NCBI GenBank assembly: GCA_910577435.1
Contig: CAJTLV010000013.1
Coordinates: forward strand, 1-25,563
Source: an uncultured Christensenella sp.
GTDB taxonomy: Bacteria > Bacillota > Clostridia > Christensenellales > Pumilibacteraceae
DNA length: 25,563 bases
Reading direction: 5' to 3'
Below are positions 7,933 to 17,400 of the stretch, piece after piece. The notes under the pieces were generated by a model. That model made no database searches, was not told the origin of the DNA, and was given only the letters and a program-made list of their open reading frames with translations. Position numbers and translations under genes: made by a program. Positions within the stretch are counted from its first letter, which is position 1. Each line of letters starts with the position of its first letter.

Positions 7933-7956
7933 AGTCGAAAGTCAAAGATAGTCAAA
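7933..7956 (+). promoter_or_regulatory. CtsR operator (heptad repeats)
   Basis: Read on the plus strand there are two perfect AGTCAAA heptads (7940-7946 and 7950-7956) separated by 3 bases. This matches the known CtsR box, tandem RGTCAAA heptads with a 3-base spacer. A third, imperfect heptad AGTCGAA (7933-7939) directly abuts the first. The site lies 12-35 bases downstream of the -10 of the ctsR promoter, so bound repressor would block initiation or escape. Confidence 0.92.
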
Positions 7957-7967
7957 CTTATAATCGA

Positions 7968-7996
7968 ATTATATTATAAAGTTTAGCCTTTGTCAA
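7968..7996 (-). promoter_or_regulatory. Consensus promoter of ctsR-mcsA-mcsB-clpC
   Basis: On the minus strand a perfect TTGACA (7996-7991), a 17-base spacer and a perfect TATAAT (7973-7968) are present. A second TATAAT overlaps it at 7978-7973 but would leave only 12 bases of spacing. A fully consensus promoter under a CtsR operator fits an operon that is strong when derepressed. Confidence 0.93.
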
Positions 7997-8029
7997 GCGA
8001 TTTAATGAAATTAACCTAAAATTTTTCAT

Positions 8030-8062
8030 AAAAAATCCCCGACACGGTATTGACGTCGAGGA
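8030..8062 (-). terminator. Intrinsic terminator after the zinc-ribbon gene
   Basis: On the minus strand, TCCTCGAC (8062-8055) pairs with GTCGGGGA (8043-8036), including one G-T wobble, and six T follow (8035-8030). It lies 11 bases after the zinc-ribbon gene stop and isolates that unit from the ctsR operon. Confidence 0.85.
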
Positions 8063-8073
8063 CTATCGAATCA

Positions 8074-8679
8074 CTATGCGTTGACTCTTGCAACTACTCC
8101 GAAACACATTATGCACGAAACCATAAGGAATATAAACAACATTATGCTTATAGCAAACCAAATAATATCGCGGGTTTTGTTTGCGGCTTGATCTTCGGGG
8201 GTCGCTTTGAGCGAGTTTATAAAACGCAATATAGCGATAACCGTATTGGCAACAGCCAAAAGCATTGCGACAACGCCCAAAAACACGGTAAAGCCGTTTG
8301 CGAACATAATCGCAGACGGGATCATCATTCCGTCTGTAAAAAGTCCGGCAGCGCCCGTAAGTACGTAAATTATCCAAAACACATTATCGTATTTTGTCAG
8401 ATCGATCGGTTCTTTCGGCTTGATCTCGGTCTTTTGCGTCGTTTGGACAGGACTCTCCGACTTGGGACTCCGATCTTGTTCGACAGTAAATTTTTTATCG
8501 GCCGGTTGCGAAGATTCTACGCCATCTTCGAGTTTATCCGTATGAGTGACAGGCGCTTGATCGGCTGACTCGCTTATCTGTTGCGCTTTGTCGTCTGCGG
8601 GTAAAAATATCTGTGAACCGCAATAAATACAGAATTTGGAATTCTCTTCGATTTGCTTTCCGCAAGATGTGCAAAACAT
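8074..8679 (-). CDS. Zinc-ribbon membrane protein of unknown function
   Basis: The 201-residue protein starts MFCTSCGKQIEENSKFCIYC, a double-CxxC zinc ribbon (Cys3/6 and 17/20) typical of many small Bacillota membrane proteins. A polar, Pro/Glu/Lys-rich, probably disordered linker spans about 25-97. Three hydrophobic segments follow at about 100-118, 128-153 and 171-196. The ribbon is expected in the cytoplasm, tethered to the membrane. ATG at 8679 has AAGGAG eight bases upstream. It begins 19 bases after the dCMP deaminase stop and is probably cotranscribed with it. I can assign no function. The zinc ribbon alone suggests a regulatory or scaffolding role at most. Confidence 0.85.
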   Translation of the reverse strand: MFCTSCGKQIEENSKFCIYCGSQIFLPADDKAQQISESADQAPVTHTDKLEDGVESSQPADKKFTVEQDRSPKSESPVQTTQKTEIKPKEPIDLTKYDNVFWIIYVLTGAAGLFTDGMMIPSAIMFANGFTVFLGVVAMLLAVANTVIAILRFINSLKATPEDQAANKTRDIIWFAISIMLFIFLMVSCIMCFGVVARVNA

Positions 8680-8698
8680 CGAGTTTTCTCCTTACGCA

Positions 8699-9160
8699 TT
8701 AATTTTCGGATGACGGATCGAGTTTTTCGATAAGCACGCCCGCCTCATTGAAAAGTTCCAACGAAAACTCATCGGGATAACCGCTTTCGTATACAACGCG
8801 CTTTATTCCGCTGTTTATGATCATTTTAGTGCATATCGAGCACGGCTGATGTGTACAATACAGAGTCGCGCCGTCTATACAAATACCCATACGCGCCGCT
8901 TGTATTATCGCATTCTGTTCCGCATGTGTGGCATAGCAAAGCTCGTGGCGCGTGCCTGACGCTATATCGAGCTTGCGCCGCAAACAATAACCCTTTTCCT
9001 TACAGTTCTTTATGCCCGAGCTTGCGCCATTGTAACCGGTAGTCATTATGCGTTTATTCTTCGCAATGACCGCACCGATCTGCCGATTCTCCTGATAGCA
9101 ACTCGACCACGAAGCGACCGTATGGGCTATCTCCATAAAGCGCGCGTCCCATTTCTCCAT
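8699..9160 (-). CDS. comEB: Deoxycytidylate (dCMP) deaminase, ComEB type
   Basis: This enzyme converts dCMP to dUMP, feeding thymidylate synthesis. It has the zinc-dependent cytidine deaminase fold: HAE (79-81, in THAEQNAIIQAARMG) provides one zinc ligand and the catalytic glutamate, and PCSIC (106-110) provides the two cysteines. The NGASSGIKNCKEKGYCLR segment is typical of the dCMP deaminase family. I chose ATG at 9160 (MEKWDARF, 153 residues) because AGAGGA lies 11 bases upstream. A longer reading to 9220 would run through the promoter. The gene has its own promoter after the P-type ATPase and leads a two-gene unit. Confidence 0.95.
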   Translation of the reverse strand: MEKWDARFMEIAHTVASWSSCYQENRQIGAVIAKNKRIMTTGYNGASSGIKNCKEKGYCLRRKLDIASGTRHELCYATHAEQNAIIQAARMGICIDGATLYCTHQPCSICTKMIINSGIKRVVYESGYPDEFSLELFNEAGVLIEKLDPSSEN

Positions 9161-9191
9161 AATATGTTTGTCCTCTGATAAGATTTTATAG

Positions 9192-9220
9192 AGTATACCA
9201 CATATTCGGCAACAATGCAA
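9192..9220 (-). promoter_or_regulatory. Promoter of comEB
   Basis: On the minus strand, TTGCAT (9220-9215), a 17-base spacer and TATACT (9197-9192) lie 31 bases before the start codon. No terminator hairpin is visible between the ATPase stop (9251) and this promoter, so some readthrough from upstream is likely. Confidence 0.75.
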
Positions 9221-9250
9221 TACTATTTGCGATTAAATATTATACGAAAT

Positions 9251-11944
9251 TCACTTTGCTCGTTTTTTTCGCTTTGACTTACGCTCGGCGCTTATTTCCA
9301 TAAACAGCTTGACTATTTCGACGGCGGGTATTATAGAGAACGAACAAAGTACGACTGTAAGCCACTGCGCCCCGTTCAACCACTGCAATGCGAATATATT
9401 ATGAGTAACAGGCAAACAGGCAAGACCGATCGTGAGCGCCGCGCCGACAAAAAACGCTACAAACATCATTTTGTTTTTGAAAAAATTCTTATTGAAAATA
9501 GAACCGCTTATACTTCGCGCGTTGAAACTATGGAATAACTGCACCAGACAAAGCGTCAAAAACGACATAGTAGTTCCGACTTCGTGTCCCCATCCGGTGA
9601 ACGCGCACCCCAAGAATGTTCCGAGCACGATAACCGTCTGTAACACTCCTTGATAAATTATGTTTACCCCTACTTTGCCCGCAAAAAGATTGTCGCTGTC
9701 GTCTCGCGGCGGATTTTTCATAACATCGCCGTCCGGCGGCTCGACGCCGAGCGCGAGCGCGGGTAAACTGTCCGTCACGAGATTGACCCAAAGTATCTGC
9801 AACGGCAAAAGGAATACATACGGATCCGACGAAAAAGCGAAGATGACAGTCGCCAGCAACAGCGACAAAACTTCGGACAGGTTCGCCGCGAGCAAATACT
9901 GAATAGTCTTTTGCATATTCGCAAATATAGTTCTGCCCTCTTTGACGGCAGTGACGATCGTTGCGAAATTGTCGTCGGCGAGTACCATATCGGCAGCGTC
10001 CTTAGTGACTTCCGTACCCGTGATTCCCATTCCGACGCCGATGTCGGCAACCTTGATACTCGGCGCGTCGTTTACACCGTCTCCTGTCATAGCAACGATC
10101 ATTCCGCGTTTTTTCCACGCGCGCACTATTCTGACTTTATGTTCGGGCGAAACGCGAGCGTATACTTTGAACTCGTGAATACGCTTAGCAAGCGTATCGT
10201 CCGTCATACGTTCGAGTTCCGCGCCCGTTATTGCCTGTTTTCTGTTATCGCATATGCCGAGCGCCGTCGCGATCGCGAACGCGGTGTTTGGATTGTCGCC
10301 CGTTATCATAACTACGTTTATACCCGCACTCTTGCACAGTTCGACCGCACTCTTTACCTCGTCTCGCGGCGGATCTATCATACCGGACAATCCGATAAAC
10401 GTAAGATCGCGCTCATATTCCGCAGGCGTACAATTGCCGCGTTTTTTATATGCATACGCGAGTACGCGAAGCGCGTCGTTCGACATCTGCCTGTTTGCAT
10501 TTTCGATCGCGGCTATATCGTCGGATGTTATCCTGCGCGTTTTGCCGCCGTCGCGTATATGCGTACAACGCCGTATGAGTATATCTGCGGCGCCCTTTGT
10601 GTACACTATCTCTCCGTCGGTCTCGCGGTTTACGGTAGTCATCAGTTTTCTGTCCGAATCGAACGGGACCTCGTCCGTGCGCGGACAAGATTTATCCAAC
10701 TTATATTTATCAATGCCCAAAGTATGCGCATAATCGACCAGCGCCGTTTCCGTCGGATCGCCCATAGTAACGAAATTCCCGCTTTCAGCTTTCGAAAGGG
10801 TGTCGTTGCAAAGACACATACACCTTATAAGTCGTGCCGCCGTATCGCCGCCGAGATCTGGCGAAATCGTCCCGTCGGCATATATTTTTTTTACGGTCAT
10901 TTTATTGAGCGTCAGCGTTCCCGTCTTATCGGAGCAAATTACGTCTGTACTGCCGAGCGTCTCGACGGCGGGCAGTTTCTTGATGATCGCATTTTCCTTA
11001 GAAAGTTTCTGAACGCCTAACGCCATTATTATGGTAATTACGGCTGTCAAACTTTCGGGTATCGCCGCGACGGCAAGCGCCACTGCGGTCATAAAGGAAT
11101 CGAGTATGCTGTCTACCGACACGGAACCCGTTCCCACTGCGCTGAGTATCCCTATGAGAAAAACAACTACGGCTACGACGAGAACGGCGATCGATATAAA
11201 CTTACCCGTCTTATTCAGTTTGCGTTGCAATGGCGTTACGCTTTTTTCATTGGTATCGAGCATAGCGGCAATTTTGCCTATCTCGGCATTCATACCCGTA
11301 GCTGTGACCAATCCCTCGCCGCGTCCGTACGTTACCGTGCTCGACCCGAACAGCATATTATCCCTGTCGGCGAGTGCAGCTATGCCTTTGACGGTATGCG
11401 TGAATTTTTCTTCCGACACGGATTCGCCCGTAAGCGTAGCCGACTCCGCTTTCAGAGAAGCGCATTTTACCAATCGCATATCGGCAGGCACCACGTCGCC
11501 CGCTTCCAAAATAACAACGTCCCCCTTGACGAGTTGCGACGTTTCTATTCGAGTAATTTCACCCGAACGTCTCACCTTGCAGAACGGCACGCTCATTTTT
11601 TTAAGCGAGTCCATCGCTTTTTCGGCTTTACATTCCTGAACCGTGCCGATGATAGCGTTTATTATAACTATCGCAAGAATTATACCCACGTCTATAAAAT
11701 CGCCGTACTGCTTTTCGACCACTGCGACGACTGCGGAAATTATCGCGGCGGCAATCAGTACGATAACCATAACGTCGGCGAACTGCATAAAGAATTTTTT
11801 GACAGTACTCTCGCGTTTTCTCTCTTTCAGCTTATTTTCACCGTCACGCAAAAGTCGGCGGTGCGCTTCTTCCGCCGACAATCCCATCTCCGAAGATTCG
11901 AGTACGGCAAAAGTCTCTTCTTCGGTCATATTATAAAATTCCAT
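9251..11944 (-). CDS. P-type Ca2+-transporting ATPase (SERCA/PMCA-like)
   Basis: This is a membrane pump that exports cations, most likely Ca2+, using a phospho-aspartate intermediate. The 897 residues match the family. A cation-ATPase N-terminal domain comes first (about 1-50). TGES of the actuator domain is at 172-175, the phosphorylation motif DKTGTLT at 339-345, the KGA nucleotide motif at 450-452 and the hinge TGDGVNDAP at 620-628. Ca2+-site residues appear in the membrane: AAIPES in M4 (293-298, Glu297 kept; the usual next residue is Gly, here Ser), a Glu in NLSEVLSLLLAT of M5, and NLVTDSLPALALG in M6 with the Asn/Thr/Asp set. About ten membrane helices are present. ATG has GGAG five bases upstream. 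It starts 18 bases after the ABC permease stop, so it is probably cotranscribed. Confidence 0.94.
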   Translation of the reverse strand: MEFYNMTEEETFAVLESSEMGLSAEEAHRRLLRDGENKLKERKRESTVKKFFMQFADVMVIVLIAAAIISAVVAVVEKQYGDFIDVGIILAIVIINAIIGTVQECKAEKAMDSLKKMSVPFCKVRRSGEITRIETSQLVKGDVVILEAGDVVPADMRLVKCASLKAESATLTGESVSEEKFTHTVKGIAALADRDNMLFGSSTVTYGRGEGLVTATGMNAEIGKIAAMLDTNEKSVTPLQRKLNKTGKFISIAVLVVAVVVFLIGILSAVGTGSVSVDSILDSFMTAVALAVAAIPESLTAVITIIMALGVQKLSKENAIIKKLPAVETLGSTDVICSDKTGTLTLNKMTVKKIYADGTISPDLGGDTAARLIRCMCLCNDTLSKAESGNFVTMGDPTETALVDYAHTLGIDKYKLDKSCPRTDEVPFDSDRKLMTTVNRETDGEIVYTKGAADILIRRCTHIRDGGKTRRITSDDIAAIENANRQMSNDALRVLAYAYKKRGNCTPAEYERDLTFIGLSGMIDPPRDEVKSAVELCKSAGINVVMITGDNPNTAFAIATALGICDNRKQAITGAELERMTDDTLAKRIHEFKVYARVSPEHKVRIVRAWKKRGMIVAMTGDGVNDAPSIKVADIGVGMGITGTEVTKDAADMVLADDNFATIVTAVKEGRTIFANMQKTIQYLLAANLSEVLSLLLATVIFAFSSDPYVFLLPLQILWVNLVTDSLPALALGVEPPDGDVMKNPPRDDSDNLFAGKVGVNIIYQGVLQTVIVLGTFLGCAFTGWGHEVGTTMSFLTLCLVQLFHSFNARSISGSIFNKNFFKNKMMFVAFFVGAALTIGLACLPVTHNIFALQWLNGAQWLTVVLCSFSIIPAVEIVKLFMEISAERKSKRKKRAK

Positions 11945-11962
11945 ATTTACTCCGTGCGATGT

Positions 11963-13633
11963 TTATATTTCTATTCGACCGTAAAACAGGTCGACTTTCC
12001 TATATAATACTGCGTCAAGCACACCGAAAATAACCGCTTCGACAAATAAAAACATCCAAAATACCAAATTGAAAACCAGCGAACTCGCCCCCAGAAAGAA
12101 CATAACGAATGAAGCCGCTATCAATACGAATCCAGCGCCCATCCCTATAAACATTCCGATGTTAGAATGAGCATTTCCCTTCACCGCCTGTATCGGATTT
12201 GTCCACTTGAGCTTGGGCGACATAAAATCCCAAAGTACGCCGAATACGGTCAACGCAACCGTAAGCGCAGAGAATAAAACCAATGACAGAACAAGTCTTA
12301 TCGCATCAAAGTACATCACGTTGGCTATCACGATCGCTATTATTTCCGCTGCGAGCGCGGGAACCAGCCACGTTATGATCTTCGCGTTGGCTATTTTCTT
12401 GCCGTCGATAGGCAAAGTTTTGAGCGAAGCAAGGGCGGTACCCTCGCGCGATACAGATGTTACGGCGGCATTCATTGCGCTCGGAAGCATCGCGGTCAGA
12501 GATGCGCACACAATAAAAAATATGTTTCCATCATCGACTACTATTCCGCTGTCTTCGGGTATCTTTAATGTGTTTTTGAACATAAGACCGAAAACAATCG
12601 CAAAAACGATGAGCATAAAATACACCGAAAAGCATTGGAACGCGGTTTGAGTTGTTCGCATAGCAAGATTGATCTCGCGTTTAATAAGTGCCTTAGTGCC
12701 GCCGACTGCTTTGAACTCACCCTTTTTGGCAACGGACGACGTAGTTTGATTATTCTCTTTGACCGATCTCGAATACATAAGGTTGCCAAGCAACAAAAGC
12801 ACACCTATAAGAACGGCCGAACACGCCGCAAATATCACAAGCTCGACTACGGTAGATGCGGCAACGGACAATCCGTATGACGGAATACCGAGTGCGGCAT
12901 TCGATAACGCGGCAAACGGATAGAATACATACCGTATAATTTCCATCGTGCGTGCGAAATTCATCAGCTGATCGTCTGTTATACCGTCTTCGCCTATAGA
13001 ATTGATCTGCAAAATGAAATACATATACAGCGCAAAAACACCTACAAACAACACGGTATAGAAAATCAGCGGAATGATGTTTCTGTTTTTCAATTTGCCT
13101 GCTACAAACATAACGGGTATCGCTATAATAGACGCGACCGCAAGCGGAAGAGCCGGCACTATAAACGCCATTAACAGCGAGATGACGTAATACCACGCCC
13201 ACGCGCCGATAACTATTCCGTAAACGACCAACACCGGAATGAGTACGGCAAGTACTATTACCAATTCGGAAATATAAACGAATGTTATCTTAGCCGCAAA
13301 TATGACAGTAGATTTTACGGGCAATATCGAATAAAAATCTGTATCCTTAGCGAGATACAGCGTCGATACGAGCGCTATAATGCCGAATATCAAGACGAAC
13401 GCGCCCGCCATCAGAAGCAAAGCAAAATAAAATTGAGATGTTATTCCGAGAGCGGGGCTGCTCGCACCTACCGATACTGTCACCAAAAGCGCATAAGCGA
13501 GTATCATTACATACGCAAAACCGAACAGAATTACCGTCGCGACTTTCTTGCTCTTTGTCGCGTCGGAACCGAAACGCAGTTTATTCTTTACAAGCGCTTT
13601 TAATATGGTTATATATGCCCGAAAGTTACTCAT
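11963..13633 (-). CDS. ABC transporter permease (ABC-2-like, large)
   Basis: This 556-residue membrane protein has about a dozen hydrophobic segments. It is the membrane partner of the ATPase encoded just upstream. The first half has an N-terminal amphipathic stretch (MSNFRAYITILKALVKNK) followed by six or so helices. The second half begins with a cytoplasmic KALIKREI-like region and contains the loop VSREGTALASLKTLPIDGKK and the motif DFMSPKLKWTNPIQAVKGN, which I associate with a Bacillota family of putative ABC permeases of unknown substrate. I chose ATG at 13633 because it overlaps the ATPase stop (ATGAGTAA, 8 bases), a sign of translational coupling. A longer reading to 13675 would overlap the ATPase by 50 bases. 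Substrate and direction are unknown; export is the usual mode for this architecture. Confidence 0.88.
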   Translation of the reverse strand: MSNFRAYITILKALVKNKLRFGSDATKSKKVATVILFGFAYVMILAYALLVTVSVGASSPALGITSQFYFALLLMAGAFVLIFGIIALVSTLYLAKDTDFYSILPVKSTVIFAAKITFVYISELVIVLAVLIPVLVVYGIVIGAWAWYYVISLLMAFIVPALPLAVASIIAIPVMFVAGKLKNRNIIPLIFYTVLFVGVFALYMYFILQINSIGEDGITDDQLMNFARTMEIIRYVFYPFAALSNAALGIPSYGLSVAASTVVELVIFAACSAVLIGVLLLLGNLMYSRSVKENNQTTSSVAKKGEFKAVGGTKALIKREINLAMRTTQTAFQCFSVYFMLIVFAIVFGLMFKNTLKIPEDSGIVVDDGNIFFIVCASLTAMLPSAMNAAVTSVSREGTALASLKTLPIDGKKIANAKIITWLVPALAAEIIAIVIANVMYFDAIRLVLSLVLFSALTVALTVFGVLWDFMSPKLKWTNPIQAVKGNAHSNIGMFIGMGAGFVLIAASFVMFFLGASSLVFNLVFWMFLFVEAVIFGVLDAVLYRKVDLFYGRIEI

Positions 13634-14351
13634 TTGCCGCCACCGACAAGAATATTTCTTCGAGATTTTCATCACCGCGCGCCGCTTTGATCTTATCTAT
13701 ATCGCCGCATAACACCATTCTGCCCTTGCTGATTATAGCGACACGGTCGCATATTTTTTCGGCAACGTCGAGAATGTGCGTAGAGAAAAATACCGTTTTG
13801 CCGGCTTCCTTATGCTCGCGCATCAACTCTTTGAGCGCAAACGCCGATTGCGGATCGAGTCCCATCATCGGCTCGTCGAGTATCCACAGATCGGGACTGT
13901 GCAGAAGCGCACCGATAATGGCTATCTTCTGCTTCATTCCGTGCGAATAGCTGCTTATGCGCTTATCGAAAGAATCCGTAAGCGAAAATTTATCGAGCAG
14001 TCTGCCCGTTATATCGGCGCGCTCGGCGGCAGAAACTCCATATATATCTCCCAAAAAATCGATATATTCCCGTCCCGTATATTTATCGAATACGGTCGGC
14101 GAATCCGGAACGAACCCGAATTTGCGCTTTGCTCCGATCGGATCTTTATTTATATCGCACCCACATATCGATATACTGCCCGACTTCACGGGAAGAATGC
14201 CGGTAATCATTTTGATAGTCGTGGTCTTGCCTGCCCCGTTGGCGCCGAGAAATCCGAAAATCTCACCGCGTTTCAACTCGAACGATACATCGTCCACAGC
14301 CTTGACCGTTCCGTTCGCATAAGACATAGATATGTGATTTACTTCGAGCAT
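13626..14351 (-). CDS. ABC transporter ATP-binding protein (CcmA-like)
   Basis: This is the 241-residue ATPase subunit of the two-component ABC transporter with the following permease. Walker A GANGAGKTT is at 36-44, the signature SYSHGMKQK at 134-142, Walker B LWILDEP at 155-161, and the D-loop GLD and switch His (STHIL) are present. The Q-loop position reads FGFVPDSP (78-85), with Asp where most ABC ATPases have Gln. ATG at 14351 has GAGG upstream and follows a good promoter. It is the first gene of the ATPase-permease-P-ATPase unit. The family covers lantibiotic immunity, Na+ export and uncharacterised exporters, so no substrate can be given. Confidence 0.93.
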   Translation of the reverse strand: MLEVNHISMSYANGTVKAVDDVSFELKRGEIFGFLGANGAGKTTTIKMITGILPVKSGSISICGCDINKDPIGAKRKFGFVPDSPTVFDKYTGREYIDFLGDIYGVSAAERADITGRLLDKFSLTDSFDKRISSYSHGMKQKIAIIGALLHSPDLWILDEPMMGLDPQSAFALKELMREHKEAGKTVFFSTHILDVAEKICDRVAIISKGRMVLCGDIDKIKAARGDENLEEIFLSVAANE

Positions 14352-14378
14352 ATTAACCTCACCGCTTTCAATGCCTAA

Positions 14379-14407
14379 ATTGTACCATATTCAATGCCGC
14401 ATTTCAA
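14379..14407 (-). promoter_or_regulatory. Promoter of the ABC transporter and Ca2+-ATPase unit
   Basis: On the minus strand, TTGAAA (14407-14402), a 17-base spacer and TACAAT (14384-14379) lie 27 bases before the ATPase start. An 8-base direct repeat, TGAAATGC, occurs at the -35 and again 20 bases upstream. No terminator of the preceding large gene is visible in this 93-base gap. Confidence 0.72.
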
Positions 14408-14444
14408 GCCGCTAATATGCATTTCACACCGATTTAATGAAATT

Positions 14445-17400
14445 CTAATTATCCCCAATCGCGCGGAACAGATGTACCGTTTCGAAATCGCAGTCGTTCT
14501 CACCCAGCACCGTAGTCGCATATGTTATTCTTCCCACGCGCATATTCCACGCATCTCCGTCAAAATTCTTATCATCTACCGATACGCGCGTTCTGCCGTA
14601 AGATTTAGGCATAAGATACTCTATGTGCGCATTCTGCCTGCCGATATGAGGGTCGAGCGTCGCCTTATCTCCGCATATATTAACGCCGAACAAACGGGTC
14701 GTGACCAAACTGTAAAACATTGCGGACAGTCGTGGGGTAAAATATTCGCCCAATCTTCCGCACTGCGAAAACGCCTCCGTAAAAAGTTCGATCGCTCCGA
14801 ACGCACGTTCGTTGTCGTTCACCGCATATGCGGCGGCGCAGTATATCAGCGCGGCGGAAAAAACGTTCTCGACCTCGCGCTCGCCGCTTTCACGCGACAA
14901 TCGTCCGCAAAGACGTTTTACTTTCGGTTCAAGCTCCGTTACGATTTCACGCCCACGCGACGGAAAAACGCCGCCCAGCACATACAGCGAACTTTCCGAC
15001 ACGGAATCGACAGACCCGTCGCATATATTACCGTAAAAATACTTTTCCACCTCTGCGGCAATGACGGACATCGCTTTAATGTATTTACGCTTTCGCACAG
15101 TGCCGCACTTATTCGAATAAATTTTGAGAACGCGCAGTGCCGAAACTTTACCTATGATTCCGCAGGCGGAGTCAACGGCATTGCATATCAGTTTGTCCGC
15201 AGCATTTATACACAACTCGGCAACCGTCATTCCGTCTACCGTCTCGGCATATATGTCATCGCCCGTAAACATAACGTAATCGTCGATTATATAAATCAGC
15301 AGTTCGTCGGGCGCGGAACTTTTCAACCTTTCTAAAATGCGTCGCCTGACACCATCCGCATCAATATATTTTGCGGCTATGCAAGTAATGTCGTATTCTT
15401 CCTCTCCTTGCAAAAAACCACCCGCATATGCCGCATAGAGCGCACGCAGATATAAATTGTCTAATATGTCGTTATGCGTATCAGGATAAATGCCAGTCGC
15501 CGTAAACAGTTCTACCTCAGCCGTGAAAAATGCGTCTGCGATTTCCTCGTTAATGCTTTCGAGTTCGCTTTCTTCACCGATGTGCGCCAATGCGAAAACA
15601 ACGCGCGCAACACCGAACGGAGCAAGATCGATACGGCACGATAATGCCGGAGCGGTCTCGCTTCCGCCTTTTCGAAAATCCGTCGCACGGTCCACACCTC
15701 CGTATGCGTAATAACCCTCGCGGTAAAACGCGCAATCGGAAATCGGTGCCGATGCCATTATCGCAAAGCCTTTCCCGTCCGCTTTGCGCACTACGCATAT
15801 CCTGTCACCCGAACGATAAACTTCGGTCGGCGCTGATATTCCGGACAATGCGGAAAACATAACATCTGCGGTTTTGCCGTCGCCGCTCACATCGGTAATT
15901 TGCAAATCGAATATTTCGGCGGCATATCCGCGTGCCATATACCGCCTTAATGAATACGTATAACCGTTGTTTTCACCCGAATATTCTGAAAATCCGAGTC
16001 CGTGAATTACATTTTCGCCGTCCGCGAGATCGTTAATGCAACCGTCCACCCCCATCATAACCGACGTAGGACTGCCCTTTGCCAGTCCATCGTACCGCCG
16101 CGTCAACAGTGCGCCGCCTATCGAATATTCATATCCGCGTTCGCCTATTGCCGCGCACAGCCTGCCGTCGCAAAGTATATTATCGTACCGCACTTGATCC
16201 ATTAAGTTATCTTCCGCCGCTTCGGCAACGGGCGACGGAAGCAGATTGTACGCACGCCCGCCTGCCGCAAAGATCTCGCGCGCAAAAAATCCGTCGCTCG
16301 CAACCTTAGCAATACCGCGCGACACCGTTCTCCCGTCGGGAGCGAAAAACAAACAAACGGCTATATATTTTTTGCAGAACGACGGTATCTCGACAATAGC
16401 TTCGGCGTTTAGTACGCAACCTGTCGAACCGAATTCAACAGTATCGTCGACCGATCCGTCAATACCGCATTCGAAAACTCGCAGTGACGGCTTCTCCGCC
16501 GAGCCGGTAAATTTCGGCAAACATTCGGCATACACTTTTACGCGCTCGTCGGCGGCGGAGCGGTTGACGACGGAAAGGCATACAGCAACACAGCGCGGAT
16601 CATTCGGCGCAGTCACTTCCGCACTTATTTCCGTATGCTCGTCGGCGGTAAAGTAAACCGTTCGACCGGTCATATGAGCGCCGTCACAATGCGCCGGTCT
16701 ATATTCGGCGGACATCGTCGACACCTTAATATCCAAATCACCCGCTTCGACACGCGTCGATCCGCACCGTGCCGAAATGCGTCCGCGATTGTCGGCGGTA
16801 ACCGATATGCCGTCTCCGCCTATCACATTCGAGCACAGTGCCGTATCGCCCCCGTAAAACATTACCGTCGACGGCAACGGCACTACGTATAAGTCCGCGA
16901 TCTCGCTATTCGACAAAGAACGCTTTTTTTTGCCTTTAATCCTGACGATCGGAATATCGACAACCGCCGCGACGATCTGAACTCCGCCGATTGCACATAT
17001 GATATATCCGCCGAAGATGCCGGCAAGAACAATCTGCGCACACGACAAAACAAACGCCGAAACTCGCGGAAAGTATCTTACGAACGGAGTTTCGGGAACT
17101 TTAGGGTTTTTACCCGCCACGACAAGAATTGCCGCCAGAATCGAATATACGGCATATACGGGAGCATTCAAATGTTCGTAAACGGAATTCAATAACCCGA
17201 TAAGAGGGCGCGCAGACATATTTTTTACACAGGAATACAATGCGCAGATACAGGTGGCTATATACGGCAGCATAGCTATGAAAAATACAGCATAATCAAA
17301 ATCCACTGCACATACGAAAAATAAAATAATACTAGAAATTACCGCGAGCGTAGAAACGGCTTCGCACAAAACAGCCGACATTATCTCCGTCCGCTCACGA

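Noticed and set aside
7998..8012. A 15-base sequence (CGATTTAATGAAATT) repeated at 14430-14444, both times upstream of a promoter
   Set aside because: In a 25-kb AT-containing window, one chance 15-base match is not surprising, and its distance to the two -35 boxes differs (1 versus about 22 bases).
9161..9220. Longer start for the dCMP deaminase (MHCCRICG)
   Set aside because: It would translate the promoter region and lacks a ribosome binding site; the shorter start has one and matches the family.
9911..11020. A 369-codon open frame on the plus strand
   Set aside because: It is antisense to the P-type ATPase, is Arg/Tyr-rich, has no recognisable motif and no ribosome binding site. It is a by-product of codon use on the coding strand.
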